Source: Lacisediminimonas profundi (GTDB lineage: Bacteria > Pseudomonadota > Gammaproteobacteria > Burkholderiales > Burkholderiaceae_D). Taken from it: a DNA stretch of 64,000 nt. Numbering within the stretch: position 1 is the stretch's first letter; every line of letters starts with the position of its first letter. The position numbers and the translations under genes are program-made. Under the pieces are notes generated by a model, which was given only the letters and a program-made list of their open reading frames with translations, did not search any database and was not told the DNA's origin. Shown one piece after another: positions 1 to 9,058 of the stretch. The stretch is taken from NCBI RefSeq assembly GCF_008831265.1, contig NZ_VTTH01000008.1:62001-126000 (forward strand), given 5' to 3'.

Positions 1-70
1 CAAAGTAGACGCCGACCGGAAGTTGCGCGTTCGAGCGCGCGAGTTTGGCAAGAGTAGCCAAATCGGACAT
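1..70 (-). CDS. 5' end of a probable Rieske-type oxygenase large subunit (partial)
   Basis: Only the first 23 codons are inside the window. The ATG is at 70-68, behind a G-rich stretch that could serve as ribosome binding site, and the peptide starts MSDLATLAKLARSNAQLPVG. From memory, aromatic ring-hydroxylating dioxygenase alpha-subunit-like proteins that sit divergent to xseB in Burkholderiales start similarly (short helix, then QLPV and an aromatic pair). No Rieske or iron motif is visible because the gene runs off the left edge, so the product is an inference; that a gene starts here is better supported. Confidence 0.4.
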   Translation of the reverse strand, partial: MSDLATLAKLARSNAQLPVGVYF

Positions 71-169
71 CCCCACCCCCAAATTAATTTGCACCAACCT
101 AAGAGAGAAAGAATCCGCAAAAACCTGTGTTCAAACGAGATGAAGAGGAGATTTTGGACAGAACCGACG

Positions 170-175
170 ATTATA
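170..175 (-). promoter_or_regulatory. Candidate -10 element for the leftmost minus-strand gene
   Basis: Read on the minus strand this is a perfect TATAAT about 100 bases upstream of the ATG at 70. No convincing -35 hexamer lies 16-18 bases further upstream, so this is a weak promoter call. Confidence 0.3.
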
Positions 176-320
176 CCCTGAGACCCTTGTCGCGAAATAC
201 TTAAGCGAATGCCAATCAATGCGAATCAATGCCCATGGCCATTCTTGCGGGCAACAACAGAATTGATGTCCGACAGCCGCCCAGTCATGCCGCGAGCGAA
301 CCTGGAATGGGGGTTTGGAC

Positions 321-326
321 TAAAAT
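321..326 (+). promoter_or_regulatory. Candidate -10 element of the xseB-ispA-dxs operon
   Basis: TAAAAT about 30 bases before the chosen xseB start. A transcript beginning just after it would exclude the upstream in-frame ATGs at 229 and 307, which fits the usual short length of XseB. No clear -35 box was found. Confidence 0.35.
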
Positions 327-357
327 AGAGGGTTCACCACCCCGACTGCATGTATAT

Positions 358-615
358 ATGGCACAACCCCCCGTCAATGGCGATGCGTCCGCATCCTTCG
401 AGGAGGCGATGGCTGAACTGGACAAGCTGGTGGCTCAGATGGAGTCCGGCCAGTTGCCGCTGGAGGCATCGATTGCCGCCTACCAGCGCGGCTCGGAACT
501 CATCAAATTCTGTGCGGCCCGTCTCGATCGGGTCGAGAACCAGGTCAAGGTGCTGGAAGGCGACATGCTCAAGCCGTTTGCGGGAGATAGTGTGCAGTCC
601 GGGGCTGACGAATGA
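358..615 (+). CDS. xseB: Exodeoxyribonuclease VII small subunit
   Basis: Small subunit of exonuclease VII, which degrades single-stranded DNA into oligonucleotides together with XseA (not in this window). The 85-residue product has the family core: ASFEEAMAELDKLVAQMESG followed by LPLEASIAAYQRGSEL and a C-terminal helix that packs on XseA. The frame is open upstream to 229, but a start at 358 gives the normal length of about 80 residues and follows a candidate -10 box; no strong Shine-Dalgarno supports any of the options. The stop overlaps the ispA start (ATGA), and the trio with ispA and dxs is standard in proteobacteria. Confidence 0.9.
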   Translation: MAQPPVNGDASASFEEAMAELDKLVAQMESGQLPLEASIAAYQRGSELIKFCAARLDRVENQVKVLEGDMLKPFAGDSVQSGADE

Positions 616-1529
616 GGCAAGACAAGAGGCAAGACGAGACGCAAGACGATTTTGCAGGGTGGGCCGGGCTGGTGCAGGCGCAGATGGAAGAGGCACTGGA
701 CTCCTTTCTTCCCCAGCCGGGACAGGTGCCCTCCAGCTTGCATGAAGCGATGCGTTATGCGGTGCTGGATGGCGGCAAGCGCGTCCGGCCGCTGCTGGTG
801 TTCGCAGCCGGAGAGTTGGTGAAGGCGCCGCCCGCAGCCTTGGCCAGCGCGGCGGCGGCGGTGGAAATGATTCACGCGTATTCGCTGGTGCATGACGACA
901 TGCCCTGCATGGACGACGATGAATTGCGGCGCGGCAAGCCGACGGTGCACGTCAAGTTTGGCGAGGCGATGGCGCTGCTGGCGGGCGACGCCTTGCAGGC
1001 GCAGGCCTTCATGGTGCTGGCGGGCGGCGCAGGCAGTGCGCCCAACCGGCTGGCGATGGTGTCATTGCTGGCCTCGGCTGCCGGCTCGGCCGGCATGTGC
1101 GGCGGACAGGCGATCGACCTGGCCAGCGTGGGTGTCGCGCTGTCCTTGCCGGAACTGGAACAGATGCACAGGCTGAAAACCGGGGCGCTGCTGCGGGCCT
1201 CGGTGTTGCTCGGGGCACTATGCGGTTCCGATTCGCTGGGTGGGCCCGAGCGCGCTGCGCTGGAGGCGTACTCGAATGCGGTCGGACTGGCCTTCCAGGT
1301 GGTTGACGACGTACTGGACGCTACCGCCGATTCGCAGACGCTGGGCAAGACCGCGGGCAAGGATGCGCAGGACAACAAGCCGACTTATGTGTCGATGCTG
1401 GGGCTGGAGCAATCGCGGGCGCTGGCAGCCCAGTTGAGAAATGAAGCTCATGCTGCAGTGGCAATGTGGGGTGAGGACGCGATTCGCCTGCGCCAGCTGG
1501 CAGACCTGATCGTGCACCGGAAAGCATAG
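612..1529 (+). CDS. ispA: (2E,6E)-farnesyl diphosphate synthase
   Basis: Condenses isopentenyl diphosphate with dimethylallyl and geranyl diphosphate to farnesyl diphosphate, precursor of ubiquinone side chains and undecaprenyl carriers. The 305-residue protein shows both Asp-rich motifs: [18 protein letters not shown] (first, magnesium and allylic substrate binding) and VVDDVLD (second), plus GGKRVRPLL near the N terminus. The ATG overlaps the xseB stop by four bases, suggesting translational coupling, and dxs follows two bases after its stop, so supply of C5 units and chain elongation are co-expressed. Confidence 0.95.
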   Translation: MRQDKRQDETQDDFAGWAGLVQAQMEEALDSFLPQPGQVPSSLHEAMRYAVLDGGKRVRPLLVFAAGELVKAPPAALASAAAAVEMIHAYSLVHDDMPCMDDDELRRGKPTVHVKFGEAMALLAGDALQAQAFMVLAGGAGSAPNRLAMVSLLASAAGSAGMCGGQAIDLASVGVALSLPELEQMHRLKTGALLRASVLLGALCGSDSLGGPERAALEAYSNAVGLAFQVVDDVLDATADSQTLGKTAGKDAQDNKPTYVSMLGLEQSRALAAQLRNEAHAAVAMWGEDAIRLRQLADLIVHRKA

Positions 1530-1531
1530 AT

Positions 1532-3409
1532 ATGCAAAGTATGGATCTACTGAAGAACATCGACGGACCGGCCGATTTGCGGCGCCTGAGTCGCGCCCAG
1601 CTCAAGCCGCTGGCGGACGAGTTGCGCGCATTCGTGCTGGACTCGGTATCGAAGACGGGTGGCCACCTGTCGTCCAACCTGGGCACGGTCGAGCTGACGA
1701 TTGCCTTGCATTACGTGTTCAACACGCCGGAAGACCGCATCGTCTGGGACGTCGGCCATCAAACCTATCCGCACAAGATCCTGACCGGCCGGCGCGAGCA
1801 GATGCATACGCTGCGGCAGCAGGGCGGCATATCCGGTTTCCCGCGGCGCGATGAAAGCCCGTTCGATACCTTCGGCACGGCGCATTCTTCGACCTCGATT
1901 TCCGCTGCGCTGGGAATGGCGCTGGCGGCGCGCACGCTCGGCCAGCAGCGACATGCGATCGCCGTTATCGGCGACGGTGCGATGACCGCTGGCATGGCCT
2001 TCGAGGCACTGAACAACGCCGGCGTGCATGAAGACGTCAACCTGCTGGTGATCCTGAACGACAACGACATGTCGATTTCGCCGCCGGTCGGGGCGCTCAA
2101 CCGTTACCTCGCGCGCCTGATGTCGGGCAAGTTCTACGCAACCGCAAAAAACGTCGGAAAGTCGGTGCTGCCGGCTCCCATGCTGGAACTGGCCAAGCGC
2201 CTGGAGGAGCATGCCAAGGGCATGGTGGTGCCGGCCACGATGTTCGAGGAGTTCGGTTTCAATTACATCGGACCGATCGACGGGCATGACCTCGAATCGC
2301 TGATTCCGACCCTGCAGAACCTGCGCCACCTGAAAGGGCCGCAGTTCCTGCATGTGGTGACCAGGAAAGGCCAGGGCTACAAGCTGGCCGAAGCCGATCC
2401 GGTGCTGTATCACGGACCAGGGAAATTCAACCCGGCAGAAGGCATCAAGCCGGCCAAGGCCGGCAAGCTGACCTACACCCAGGTGTTCGGCGACTGGCTG
2501 TGTGACATGGCGGCGCATGACAAGCGGCTGGTCGGCATTACGCCGGCCATGCGCGAAGGTTCGGGGATGGTGCAATTCGAGCAGCGTTTCCCCGATCGCT
2601 ACCATGACGTCGGCATTGCCGAACAGCATGCGGTGACCTTTGCCGCCGGCATGGCGTGCGAGGGCGTGAAGCCGGTGGTCGCGATCTACTCGACCTTCCT
2701 GCAGCGCGCCTACGACCAGCTGATTCATGACGTCGCCTTGCAGAATCTCGACGTTACCTTCGCGCTCGACCGTGCCGGGCTGGTCGGCGCCGACGGCGCC
2801 ACGCATGCCGGCAATTACGACCTGGCCTACCTGCGTTGCATTCCGAACATGGTGGTGATGGCCGCCTCCGACGAGAACGAATGCCGGCAGATGCTGAGCA
2901 CCGCATTCCTTCACAAAGGCCCGGCCGCCGTGCGCTATCCGCGCGGCGCCGGCATTGGCGCGGCGGTGCAGCCGGGGCTCGACACCATTCAGCTCGGCAC
3001 CGGTGAACTGCGGCGCTCGGGCAAGGGCATTGCCATCCTTGCCTTTGGCACCATGGTGGCGCCGGCAATTGGCGCCGCGGAAGAGATCAATGCCACCGTG
3101 GCCAACATGCGCTTCGTCAAGCCGCTGGACGTCGCGCTGGTGCTGCAGTTGGCGCAGACGCACGAGGCCATCGTCACGGTCGAGGAAGGCTGCCTGATGG
3201 GCGGCGCCGGGTCGGCAGTGGCGGAAGCGCTGGCCGAGGCAGGAATTGTCAAACCAGTCTTGCATCTTGGCCTGCCGGACCGATTTATCGATCATGGCGA
3301 CGCCGCAGTGCTGCTGGCCCAATGCGGGCTGGACGCAGCCGGCATTGCCGGCTCGATCAGGCAGCGCTTCGGCAAGGGCGAGCCGCGGCTGGTCGTCAAC
3401 AATCAATGA
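1532..3409 (+). CDS. dxs: 1-deoxy-D-xylulose-5-phosphate synthase
   Basis: Thiamine diphosphate enzyme joining pyruvate and glyceraldehyde 3-phosphate, first and often limiting step of the MEP isoprenoid pathway. The 625-residue length is typical. Visible marks are [16 protein letters not shown] at the N terminus, the ThDP motif GDGAMTAGM (about 147-155) ending in NDNDMSIS, the transketolase pyrimidine-binding part with [15 protein letters not shown], and a C-terminal transketolase domain. ATG 1532 has GGAAAG about eight bases upstream; ATG 1541, nearer the common MxDLL start, is an alternative. It lies two bases behind ispA. Confidence 0.96.
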   Translation: MQSMDLLKNIDGPADLRRLSRAQLKPLADELRAFVLDSVSKTGGHLSSNLGTVELTIALHYVFNTPEDRIVWDVGHQTYPHKILTGRREQMHTLRQQGGISGFPRRDESPFDTFGTAHSSTSISAALGMALAARTLGQQRHAIAVIGDGAMTAGMAFEALNNAGVHEDVNLLVILNDNDMSISPPVGALNRYLARLMSGKFYATAKNVGKSVLPAPMLELAKRLEEHAKGMVVPATMFEEFGFNYIGPIDGHDLESLIPTLQNLRHLKGPQFLHVVTRKGQGYKLAEADPVLYHGPGKFNPAEGIKPAKAGKLTYTQVFGDWLCDMAAHDKRLVGITPAMREGSGMVQFEQRFPDRYHDVGIAEQHAVTFAAGMACEGVKPVVAIYSTFLQRAYDQLIHDVALQNLDVTFALDRAGLVGADGATHAGNYDLAYLRCIPNMVVMAASDENECRQMLSTAFLHKGPAAVRYPRGAGIGAAVQPGLDTIQLGTGELRRSGKGIAILAFGTMVAPAIGAAEEINATVANMRFVKPLDVALVLQLAQTHEAIVTVEEGCLMGGAGSAVAEALAEAGIVKPVLHLGLPDRFIDHGDAAVLLAQCGLDAAGIAGSIRQRFGKGEPRLVVNNQ

Positions 3410-3419
3410 CAACATCATC

Positions 3420-3436
3420 CAGGGGCGCAGCCCCTG
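3420..3436 (+). terminator. Intercistronic stem-loop between dxs and folE2
   Basis: A perfect 7-bp stem (CAGGGGC / GCCCCTG) with a three-base loop, starting 10 bases after the dxs stop. No T-run follows, so it is more likely a 3' stabiliser or a weak pause site than a full terminator; folE2 may still be read from the dxs transcript. Confidence 0.4.
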
Positions 3437-3453
3437 CATATACAGGTAATGCC

Positions 3454-4260
3454 ATGAATACCCGCGATCTCAGTCTCACCGCCATTCCCGACGTCCAGAG
3501 CACGCTCGACACGCGCCGCATCGCGATCCAGCGGGTTGGTGTCAAGGGGGTAAGGTACCCGGTCTCGGTGAAGTCGGGCGACGGCGTCCAGCCTTCGGTC
3601 GGAACCTGGAACATGTACGTGCACCTGCCGGAAGACCAGAAGGGCACGCACATGTCGCGCTTCATTGCCTTGCTGGAGGAAAACCGCACGCCGCTCGACG
3701 TCGGCAGCTTCACGCGCCTGCTGCAGCGCATGGTGCAGTTGCTGGATGCGAGCAGCGGCCGCATCGAGGTCAGCTTTCCCTATTTCGTCAACAAGACGGC
3801 CCCGGTGTCCGGAGTCGAAAGCTTGATGGACTACGAGGTCGGCCTGACCGGCGAGATTCGTGAGGGCGAGGTCGAGGTGACGCTGAAGGTGCTGGTTCCG
3901 GTAACCAGCCTGTGTCCGTGCTCCAAGAAAATCTCGGCTTACGGCGCGCATAACCAGCGCTCGCACATCACGGTGAATGCGGTGCTTGCTGCGGAATTGC
4001 CGATCGATGGACTGATTGCCGGGATTGAAGAGCAGGCATCGTGCGAACTGTATGGTTTGCTGAAGCGGCCGGACGAGAAATACGTGACCGAGCGCGCCTA
4101 CGAGAATCCGAAGTTCGTGGAAGACCTGGTGCGCGACGTGGCCGGCATGCTCAATGCCGATCCGCGTATTGCCGCCTATGCGCTGGAAGCCGAGAACTTC
4201 GAGTCGATCCACAATCATTCGGCCTATGCGCTGATCGAATTCGACAAGCGCACCGCCTGA
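3454..4260 (+). CDS. folE2: GTP cyclohydrolase I, FolE2 type
   Basis: Converts GTP to 7,8-dihydroneopterin triphosphate, first step of folate (and queuosine) synthesis, using the metal-flexible FolE2/YciH fold rather than zinc-dependent FolE1. The 268-residue protein starts [16 protein letters not shown] and has the family segments [22 protein letters not shown] and the cysteine motif [18 protein letters not shown]. The frame is open upstream from 3322, but ATG 3454 matches the usual family start. Its stop lies inside the first unit of the 39-bp tandem repeat. queA and tgt near 21-23 kb are later queuosine genes. Confidence 0.94.
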   Translation: MNTRDLSLTAIPDVQSTLDTRRIAIQRVGVKGVRYPVSVKSGDGVQPSVGTWNMYVHLPEDQKGTHMSRFIALLEENRTPLDVGSFTRLLQRMVQLLDASSGRIEVSFPYFVNKTAPVSGVESLMDYEVGLTGEIREGEVEVTLKVLVPVTSLCPCSKKISAYGAHNQRSHITVNAVLAAELPIDGLIAGIEEQASCELYGLLKRPDEKYVTERAYENPKFVEDLVRDVAGMLNADPRIAAYALEAENFESIHNHSAYALIEFDKRTA

Positions 4261-4375
4261 TCGCGCGACTCCTGACCGGAGCCGCTGCGCCCCTTTTGAT
4301 CGAGCGACTCCCTTCAGGAGCCGCTGCGCCCCTTTTGATCGCGCGACTCCCTTCAGGAGCCGCTGCGCCCCTTTT
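4259..4375. repeat. Three tandem 39-bp repeats between two convergent genes
   Basis: Three head-to-tail units at 4259-4297, 4298-4336 and 4337-4375, each 39 bases, running GATCG(C/A)GCGACTCC to GCTGCGCCCCTTTT. Units 2 and 3 differ at one position near the start; unit 1 has a few changes in the middle. The array begins in the folE2 stop codon and ends inside the 3' end of the minus-strand cobalamin adenosyltransferase gene, so it fills the whole intergenic space and supplies that protein's last residues. Each unit carries a short CTCC/GGAG stem and ends in T4. Confidence 0.9.
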
Positions 4376-4907
4376 CCCACAATACGTCCGAGCCGCCGCC
4401 AAAGCGGTTCAGCGTTCGTGCCAGCACGAAAAACAGATCCGACAGCCGGTTGACGTATTGGCCGGGCGCTTGATTGGTCGCCTCGGACCGGCCCAGCGCC
4501 ACGATCGAACGCTCGGCGCGGCGGCACACGGTGCGGCAGACATGCGCCTGTGCAGCGGCGCGCGAACCACCCGGCAGTATGAATTCTTCCAGCGCAGGCA
4601 GTTTGGCGTTGTACTTTTCCAGCAACGCGTCAAGGCGGGCCACGTGGCTCTCCTTGACCAGGCTGTAGCCAGGAATGCAAAGCTCGCCGCCCAGGTCGAA
4701 CAGGTCATGCTGTATGGTCAACAGTTCGGCCCGCAGGTCGTCTGGCATGTCCTCGCACAGAAGCAGGCCGAGATGGGAATTCAGTTCGTCCACATCCCCC
4801 ATCGCCTGCACTCGCAGCGCATCCTTGACGGTACGGCTGCCATCGCCCAGGCCGGTGGTGCCGTCGTCTCCGGTGCGCGTGGCAATTTTCGAAAGTCGCT
4901 TTCCCAT
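4353..4907 (-). CDS. Cob(I)yrinic acid a,c-diamide adenosyltransferase, PduO type
   Basis: Transfers the adenosyl group of ATP to cob(I)alamin, making adenosylcobalamin. The 184-residue product starts MGKRLSKIATRTGDDGTTGL, the ATP-binding N terminus of PduO-type enzymes, and keeps the other signatures: GDVDELNSHLGLL, QHDLFDLGGELC, ILPGGS, CRTVCRRAERS and YVNRLSDLFFVLARTLN. ATG 4907 is chosen because homologues start at this MGKR; the frame is open further upstream. The last residues after WEK (GRSGS) come from the third 39-bp repeat unit, so the tail has been rewritten by the repeat. It converges on folE2. Confidence 0.92.
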   Translation of the reverse strand: MGKRLSKIATRTGDDGTTGLGDGSRTVKDALRVQAMGDVDELNSHLGLLLCEDMPDDLRAELLTIQHDLFDLGGELCIPGYSLVKESHVARLDALLEKYNAKLPALEEFILPGGSRAAAQAHVCRTVCRRAERSIVALGRSEATNQAPGQYVNRLSDLFFVLARTLNRFGGGSDVLWEKGRSGS

Positions 4908-5033
4908 GGCCTTGATATAAAAAATGGATTGGGCCGAGAATAAGGCAAAATTCCAGTATTCGCTTGGCAGTCGTTTCTCGCCAGCCCGGGAGGCGGGCGA
5001 GCGGCCTGCCACATCCATTTTCCGGAGGCACTG

Positions 5034-6443
5034 ATGAACCACCCCGTTGCGCCTGCCGCCATGCGGCTGCCGCTGCCAGAGGCATTCCTGGCCGGCCTGC
5101 AGGCATTGTTTGGCGAGCGCCTGTCGACTTCAAAGGCGATGCGCGAGCATCACGGCAAGGACGAGTCGTCCTACGACCCGATGCTGCCCGATGCAGTGGT
5201 GTTCGCCCATTCCACCGAAGAAGTGGCGGCCGCCGTCACCCTGTGCAACCAGCATCGGGTGCCGGTCATCGCCTACGGCACCGGCACTTCGCTGGAAGGC
5301 CACATCCTGGCATTGTCGGGCGGCATCACCATCGATCTGTCGCAAATGAACCGGGTGGTAGCAGTCCATCCGCAAGACCTGACGGTCACCGTCGAGCCGG
5401 GCGTCACTCGCAAGCAGTTGAACCAGGAAATCAAGGACACCGGCCTGTTTTTCCCGATCGACCCCGGCGCCGACGCCTCGATCGGTGGCATGGCCGCGAC
5501 CAGAGCTTCCGGGACCAATGCGGTGCGCTACGGGACCATGCGGGAAAACGTGCTGGCGCTGACTGTTGTCACCAGCGATGGCCGGGTGATCAAGACCGGG
5601 ACCCGGGCCAAAAAATCCGCCGCTGGCTACGACCTGACCCGGCTCTTTGTCGGCAGCGAGGGCACGCTCGGCATCATCACCGGGATCACCCTGAAGCTGT
5701 ACCCGCAGCCGGAATCGATTTCGGCTGCGGTGTGCTCCTTCCCCGATATCGCCAGTGCGGTCAATACGGTCATCGTCGCGATCCAGGCCGGCATACCGCT
5801 GGCGCGGGTCGAGTTCCTCGACGAGAACGGCGTCAAGGCCATCAACAAGCACGACAAGCTGAGCCTGCCCGAAAAGCCGCTGCTGCTGTTCGAATTCCAC
5901 GGCAGTGCCAGCAGCGTGCAGGAGCAGGCGGAGCAGGTGCAGGCTATCGCCGGCGAACACGGCGCGATCGGCTTCGAATGGGCGACCCGTCCCGAGGAGC
6001 GTTCGCGACTCTGGCAGGCGCGCCACAATGCGTACTTCGCCCTGCTGCAGATGCGCCCCGGCTCGCGCGCGATCTCTACCGACTGTTGCGTGCCGATCTC
6101 GCAATTGGCCGACTGCCTGCTGGAGACCAAGGCCGACTGCGAAAGGGAGAACCTGGTGCATTCGATCATCGGGCATGTCGGCGACGGCAATTTCCATGTG
6201 CAGATGCTGGTCGATCCCGATGATCCGGCCGATATTGCCCGGGCCGAAGCAGTCAATGCGCGCATGGTGACGCGCGCCATTGCCATGGATGGAACCTGCA
6301 CCGGCGAGCATGGGGTCGGCATGCACAAGATGGGCTTCCTGGTGCAGGAGCATGGCGAAGGCGCGATCGACACCATGCGCGCCCTGAAGCACGCGCTCGA
6401 CCCCAACAACATCATGAATCCCGGCAAGATCGTGCGCTGGTAG
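5034..6443 (+). CDS. FAD-linked oxidase, D-lactate dehydrogenase (cytochrome)-like
   Basis: A 469-residue flavoprotein of the GlcD/DLD family: an FAD-binding PCMH domain (about 50-225, with GTGTSLEGH, PGADASIGGMAATRASGTNAV and FVGSEGTLGI) and a FAD-oxidase C-terminal domain (about 230-467, with HVGDGNFH and TGEHGVGMHKMGF). These features fit D-2-hydroxyacid dehydrogenases passing electrons to the respiratory chain; D-lactate is the likeliest substrate, but sequence alone does not separate it from D-2-hydroxyglutarate or glycolate. A good GGAGG lies about six bases before the ATG. It is followed by a LysR regulator and glcDEF, suggesting a shared 2-hydroxyacid theme. Confidence 0.85.
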   Translation: MNHPVAPAAMRLPLPEAFLAGLQALFGERLSTSKAMREHHGKDESSYDPMLPDAVVFAHSTEEVAAAVTLCNQHRVPVIAYGTGTSLEGHILALSGGITIDLSQMNRVVAVHPQDLTVTVEPGVTRKQLNQEIKDTGLFFPIDPGADASIGGMAATRASGTNAVRYGTMRENVLALTVVTSDGRVIKTGTRAKKSAAGYDLTRLFVGSEGTLGIITGITLKLYPQPESISAAVCSFPDIASAVNTVIVAIQAGIPLARVEFLDENGVKAINKHDKLSLPEKPLLLFEFHGSASSVQEQAEQVQAIAGEHGAIGFEWATRPEERSRLWQARHNAYFALLQMRPGSRAISTDCCVPISQLADCLLETKADCERENLVHSIIGHVGDGNFHVQMLVDPDDPADIARAEAVNARMVTRAIAMDGTCTGEHGVGMHKMGFLVQEHGEGAIDTMRALKHALDPNNIMNPGKIVRW

Positions 6444-6507
6444 CGCACGGCCCCTATTCAATCCTTCAGTCAACTCAGCCCACTCAATCCAATCAGGCAA
6501 TCCTCAC

Positions 6508-7401
6508 GTGACACGTATTCCGCCAGTCCATGCTCTCTCCGCCTTCGAGGCGGCGGCGCGCCATGGTTCGTTTGCATTGGCAGCCAGCGAACTGTGCATC
6601 ACTCCCTCTGCGCTGTCGCACAGGATCCGGCTGCTGGAGGACATGGTGGGCGAGCGGCTGTTCCTGCGAGAAGGGCGAAGCCTGGGGCTGACCGACTTTG
6701 GCCGCCGCTACCTGGATGTGGTGCGCCAGGCATTGCGAACCCTGACTGAATTCCCCATCGTGCAGCGCGAGCTGCGCGATGACAGTCGCGTCAAGGTCAC
6801 GCTGCCGCCGACCTTTGCCCGCTACCTGTTCGTGCCGCGGCTGGCCGACTTCATGCGCCTGCATCCCCAAGTCAATGTTGAACTCTACCTGTCGGTGCCC
6901 TTGTACGACCTGTCCTTGTCGGAATGCGACATCGAAGTCCGCTTTGGCGCCGGCAACTATCCGGACCTGGTGTCGGAAAAGGTGTTCGAGGAACCGGCGT
7001 TCGCCGTTGCCAGCCCGGCATATCTTGCTGGCATCGCGCCCTTGCGCGCGCCGGCCGACCTGAAGCAGGCCAGCCTGATCCGCTCGGCGCTGGAGCCGTG
7101 GCAGCCATGGTTCGAGGCCGCCGGCCTGGACTGGCCGGAGCCGACCAGCGGCGTGCGTGTCGACGATCTCGGGCTGCTGCTGGAACTGATCAAACATGGG
7201 CACGGCGTCGGCCTGACGCGCGAACATTTTGCCCGCGAGATGCTGGAACGCGGGAAAGTCGTGCGCCTGTTCGACATCGAACTGGAGTCGCCGCCGCACG
7301 CCTATTACATGGTGTACGAAGAGCACACGGCGAAACGTCCGGAAGTGGCGCTGTTGATTGAATGGATGCGCGGCGCCCTGGGCAAGGCGCGCCGGGACTG
7401 A
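6508..7401 (+). CDS. LysR-family transcriptional regulator, GcvA-like
   Basis: 297 residues with an N-terminal winged helix-turn-helix (about 6-65; ALSAFEAAARHGSFALAASE then ITPSALSHRIRLLED) and a LysR substrate-binding domain behind it. The opening P-VHALSAFEAAARHGS is typical of the GcvA-like subgroup. Translation starts at GTG 6508; no ATG gives this conserved N terminus. It lies 64 bases after the flavoprotein gene and about 130 bases before glcD on the same strand, so it is a natural candidate regulator for one or both flanking 2-hydroxyacid oxidases. The inducer cannot be read from sequence. Confidence 0.88.
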   Translation: MTRIPPVHALSAFEAAARHGSFALAASELCITPSALSHRIRLLEDMVGERLFLREGRSLGLTDFGRRYLDVVRQALRTLTEFPIVQRELRDDSRVKVTLPPTFARYLFVPRLADFMRLHPQVNVELYLSVPLYDLSLSECDIEVRFGAGNYPDLVSEKVFEEPAFAVASPAYLAGIAPLRAPADLKQASLIRSALEPWQPWFEAAGLDWPEPTSGVRVDDLGLLLELIKHGHGVGLTREHFAREMLERGKVVRLFDIELESPPHAYYMVYEEHTAKRPEVALLIEWMRGALGKARRD

Positions 7402-7469
7402 CAGGAGATATTTCCTCCGGGCGAAAAAATTTCATCCTCCCCGGCCGGGCGGCCGGGCCCGGGCCGGCC

Positions 7470-7475
7470 TACAAT
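7470..7475 (+). promoter_or_regulatory. Candidate -10 element upstream of glcD
   Basis: TACAAT about 60 bases before the glcD ATG, directly after a very GC-rich palindromic block (7441-7469, alternating GGCC/GGGCCC) that could end the regulator transcript or hold a regulatory site. No good -35 box is present, as would be expected of an activator-dependent promoter. Confidence 0.28.
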
Positions 7476-7534
7476 CCTGAATCTTGCGGCCAAGGGCGGA
7501 CCTGCCCGGCTGCGGTTTTCTGGTCCCATATCCG

Positions 7535-9022
7535 ATGAACGCTCCGATCACAGTCCCCTTCACTGCAGCCCGCCAGCGCGAAGTCGTCGACGCCCTGCGT
7601 GCGGTACTGCCCGCGCACTGCGTTCTGTTCAATGAAGAAGATACCCGGCCCTACGAATGCGATGGGCTGTCTGCCTATCGCCAGCTGCCAATGGTGGTGG
7701 CGCTGCCGGAGGACGAGGCGCAGATCGTCGAGGTGCTGAATGCCTGCCGGCGGCTGGAAGTCAGGCTGGTGCCGCGCGGCGCCGGAACCGGCTTGTCGGG
7801 CGGCGCCATGCCGATTGCCGATGGCGTCGTGCTGTCCACTGCACGCCTGAGCCGGATCATCAAGGTCGATCCGTATTCCCGCACCGCGATTGTCCAGCCT
7901 GGCGTGCGCAACCTGGCAATCTCGGAGGCGGCAGCTGTCCACAAGCTGTACTACGCTCCAGATCCTTCCTCGCAGATCGCCTGCACCATCGGCGGCAATG
8001 TGGCCGAGAATTCCGGCGGCGTGCACTGCCTCAAGTATGGGCTGACGGTGCACAACGTGATGCGGGTGCGCATGGTCACGATCGAGGGCGAGATCGTCGA
8101 ACTTGGCAGCGAGGCGCTGGATGCCCCGGGCCTTGACCTGCTGGCAGTGTTCATCGGCTCCGAGGGCATGCTCGGGGTCGTCACCGAAGTCACGGTCAGG
8201 CTGGTGCCCAAGCCGCAGCAGGCGCGCGTGATCATGGCGTCCTTCGACGATGTCGTGAAAGGTGGCAATGCCGTGGCCAACATCATCGCTGCCGGCATCA
8301 TTCCGGCCGGACTGGAAATGATGGACAAGACCAGTACGCGCATGGTCGAGCCCTTCGTCAAGGCCGGCTATGACACCGAAGCCGAGGCGCTGCTGCTATG
8401 CGAGTCGGATGGCACGCAGGAAGAGGTGGAAGAGGAAATCGAACGCATGACGGCGGTGCTGACAGAATCCGGCGCGACCGCGATTGCGGTGTCGCATTCG
8501 GAAGCGGAGCGGCTGAAATTCTGGTCGGGCCGCAAGAACGCATTTCCCGCCGCCGGGCGCATCTCGCCGGACTATTACTGCATGGACGGCACCATTCCGC
8601 GCAAGCAGTTGGCCGCCGTGCTGTCCGGCATCACGCGGATGGAAACGAAATACGGTCTGCGTTGCGCCAATGTGTTCCACGCCGGCGACGGCAATTTGCA
8701 TCCGCTGATCCTGTTCGACGCCAACCAGCCGGACGAACTGCATCGCGCCGAGCTGTTCGGCGCCGAGATCCTCGAATTGTGCGTCGAGGTCGGCGGCACC
8801 ATTACCGGCGAACACGGTGTAGGCATCGAGAAAATCAACTCGATGTGCGTGCAGTTCGCACCCGAGGAGCGCGAGGTGTTCTTTGCCGTCAAGCGCGCAT
8901 TCGACCCGCCCTTCCTGCTCAACCCGGACAAGGCCATACCCACCCTTCATCGCTGCGCCGAGTACGGCAAGATGCACGTCAGCAAAGGCAAGTTGAAATT
9001 CCCCGACCTGCCGCGCTTTTGA
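7535..9022 (+). CDS. glcD: Glycolate oxidase FAD-linked subunit GlcD
   Basis: Catalytic flavin subunit of glycolate oxidase (GlcDEF), oxidising glycolate to glyoxylate and passing electrons to the membrane chain. The 495 residues match the E. coli GlcD size. Seen are the FAD-binding PCMH domain (about 50-230; PRGAGTGLSGGAMP, GGNVAENSGGVHC, FIGSEGMLGVVTEV) and the C-terminal oxidase domain (VFHAGDGNLHPLI, TGEHGVGIEKI). Start ATG 7535 gives MNAPITVPF; the frame is open upstream but lacks family similarity there. It heads the glcDEF operon. Confidence 0.94.
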   Translation: MNAPITVPFTAARQREVVDALRAVLPAHCVLFNEEDTRPYECDGLSAYRQLPMVVALPEDEAQIVEVLNACRRLEVRLVPRGAGTGLSGGAMPIADGVVLSTARLSRIIKVDPYSRTAIVQPGVRNLAISEAAAVHKLYYAPDPSSQIACTIGGNVAENSGGVHCLKYGLTVHNVMRVRMVTIEGEIVELGSEALDAPGLDLLAVFIGSEGMLGVVTEVTVRLVPKPQQARVIMASFDDVVKGGNAVANIIAAGIIPAGLEMMDKTSTRMVEPFVKAGYDTEAEALLLCESDGTQEEVEEEIERMTAVLTESGATAIAVSHSEAERLKFWSGRKNAFPAAGRISPDYYCMDGTIPRKQLAAVLSGITRMETKYGLRCANVFHAGDGNLHPLILFDANQPDELHRAELFGAEILELCVEVGGTITGEHGVGIEKINSMCVQFAPEEREVFFAVKRAFDPPFLLNPDKAIPTLHRCAEYGKMHVSKGKLKFPDLPRF

Positions 9023-9058
9023 ATCGGTCGCGAGAATCCTCGGACTCCCGGAAAAGAT

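Noticed and set aside
480-950. Minus-strand frame opposite xseB-ispA
   Set aside because: Shadow of two well-supported overlapping genes; no motif or start context.
1547-3439. Long minus-strand open frame opposite dxs
   Set aside because: It mirrors the codon structure of dxs, has His/Arg/Gln-rich composition typical of antisense frames in high-GC DNA, and no family motif.
4259-4375. Possible short CRISPR array
   Set aside because: The three 39-bp units are directly adjacent with no spacers and no cas genes are in the window.
4041-4943. Plus-strand frame reading repeated SGAAAPLLI peptides through the 39-bp repeats
   Set aside because: The peptide repetition is only the 39-bp DNA array read in frame; the rest is antisense to the adenosyltransferase gene.
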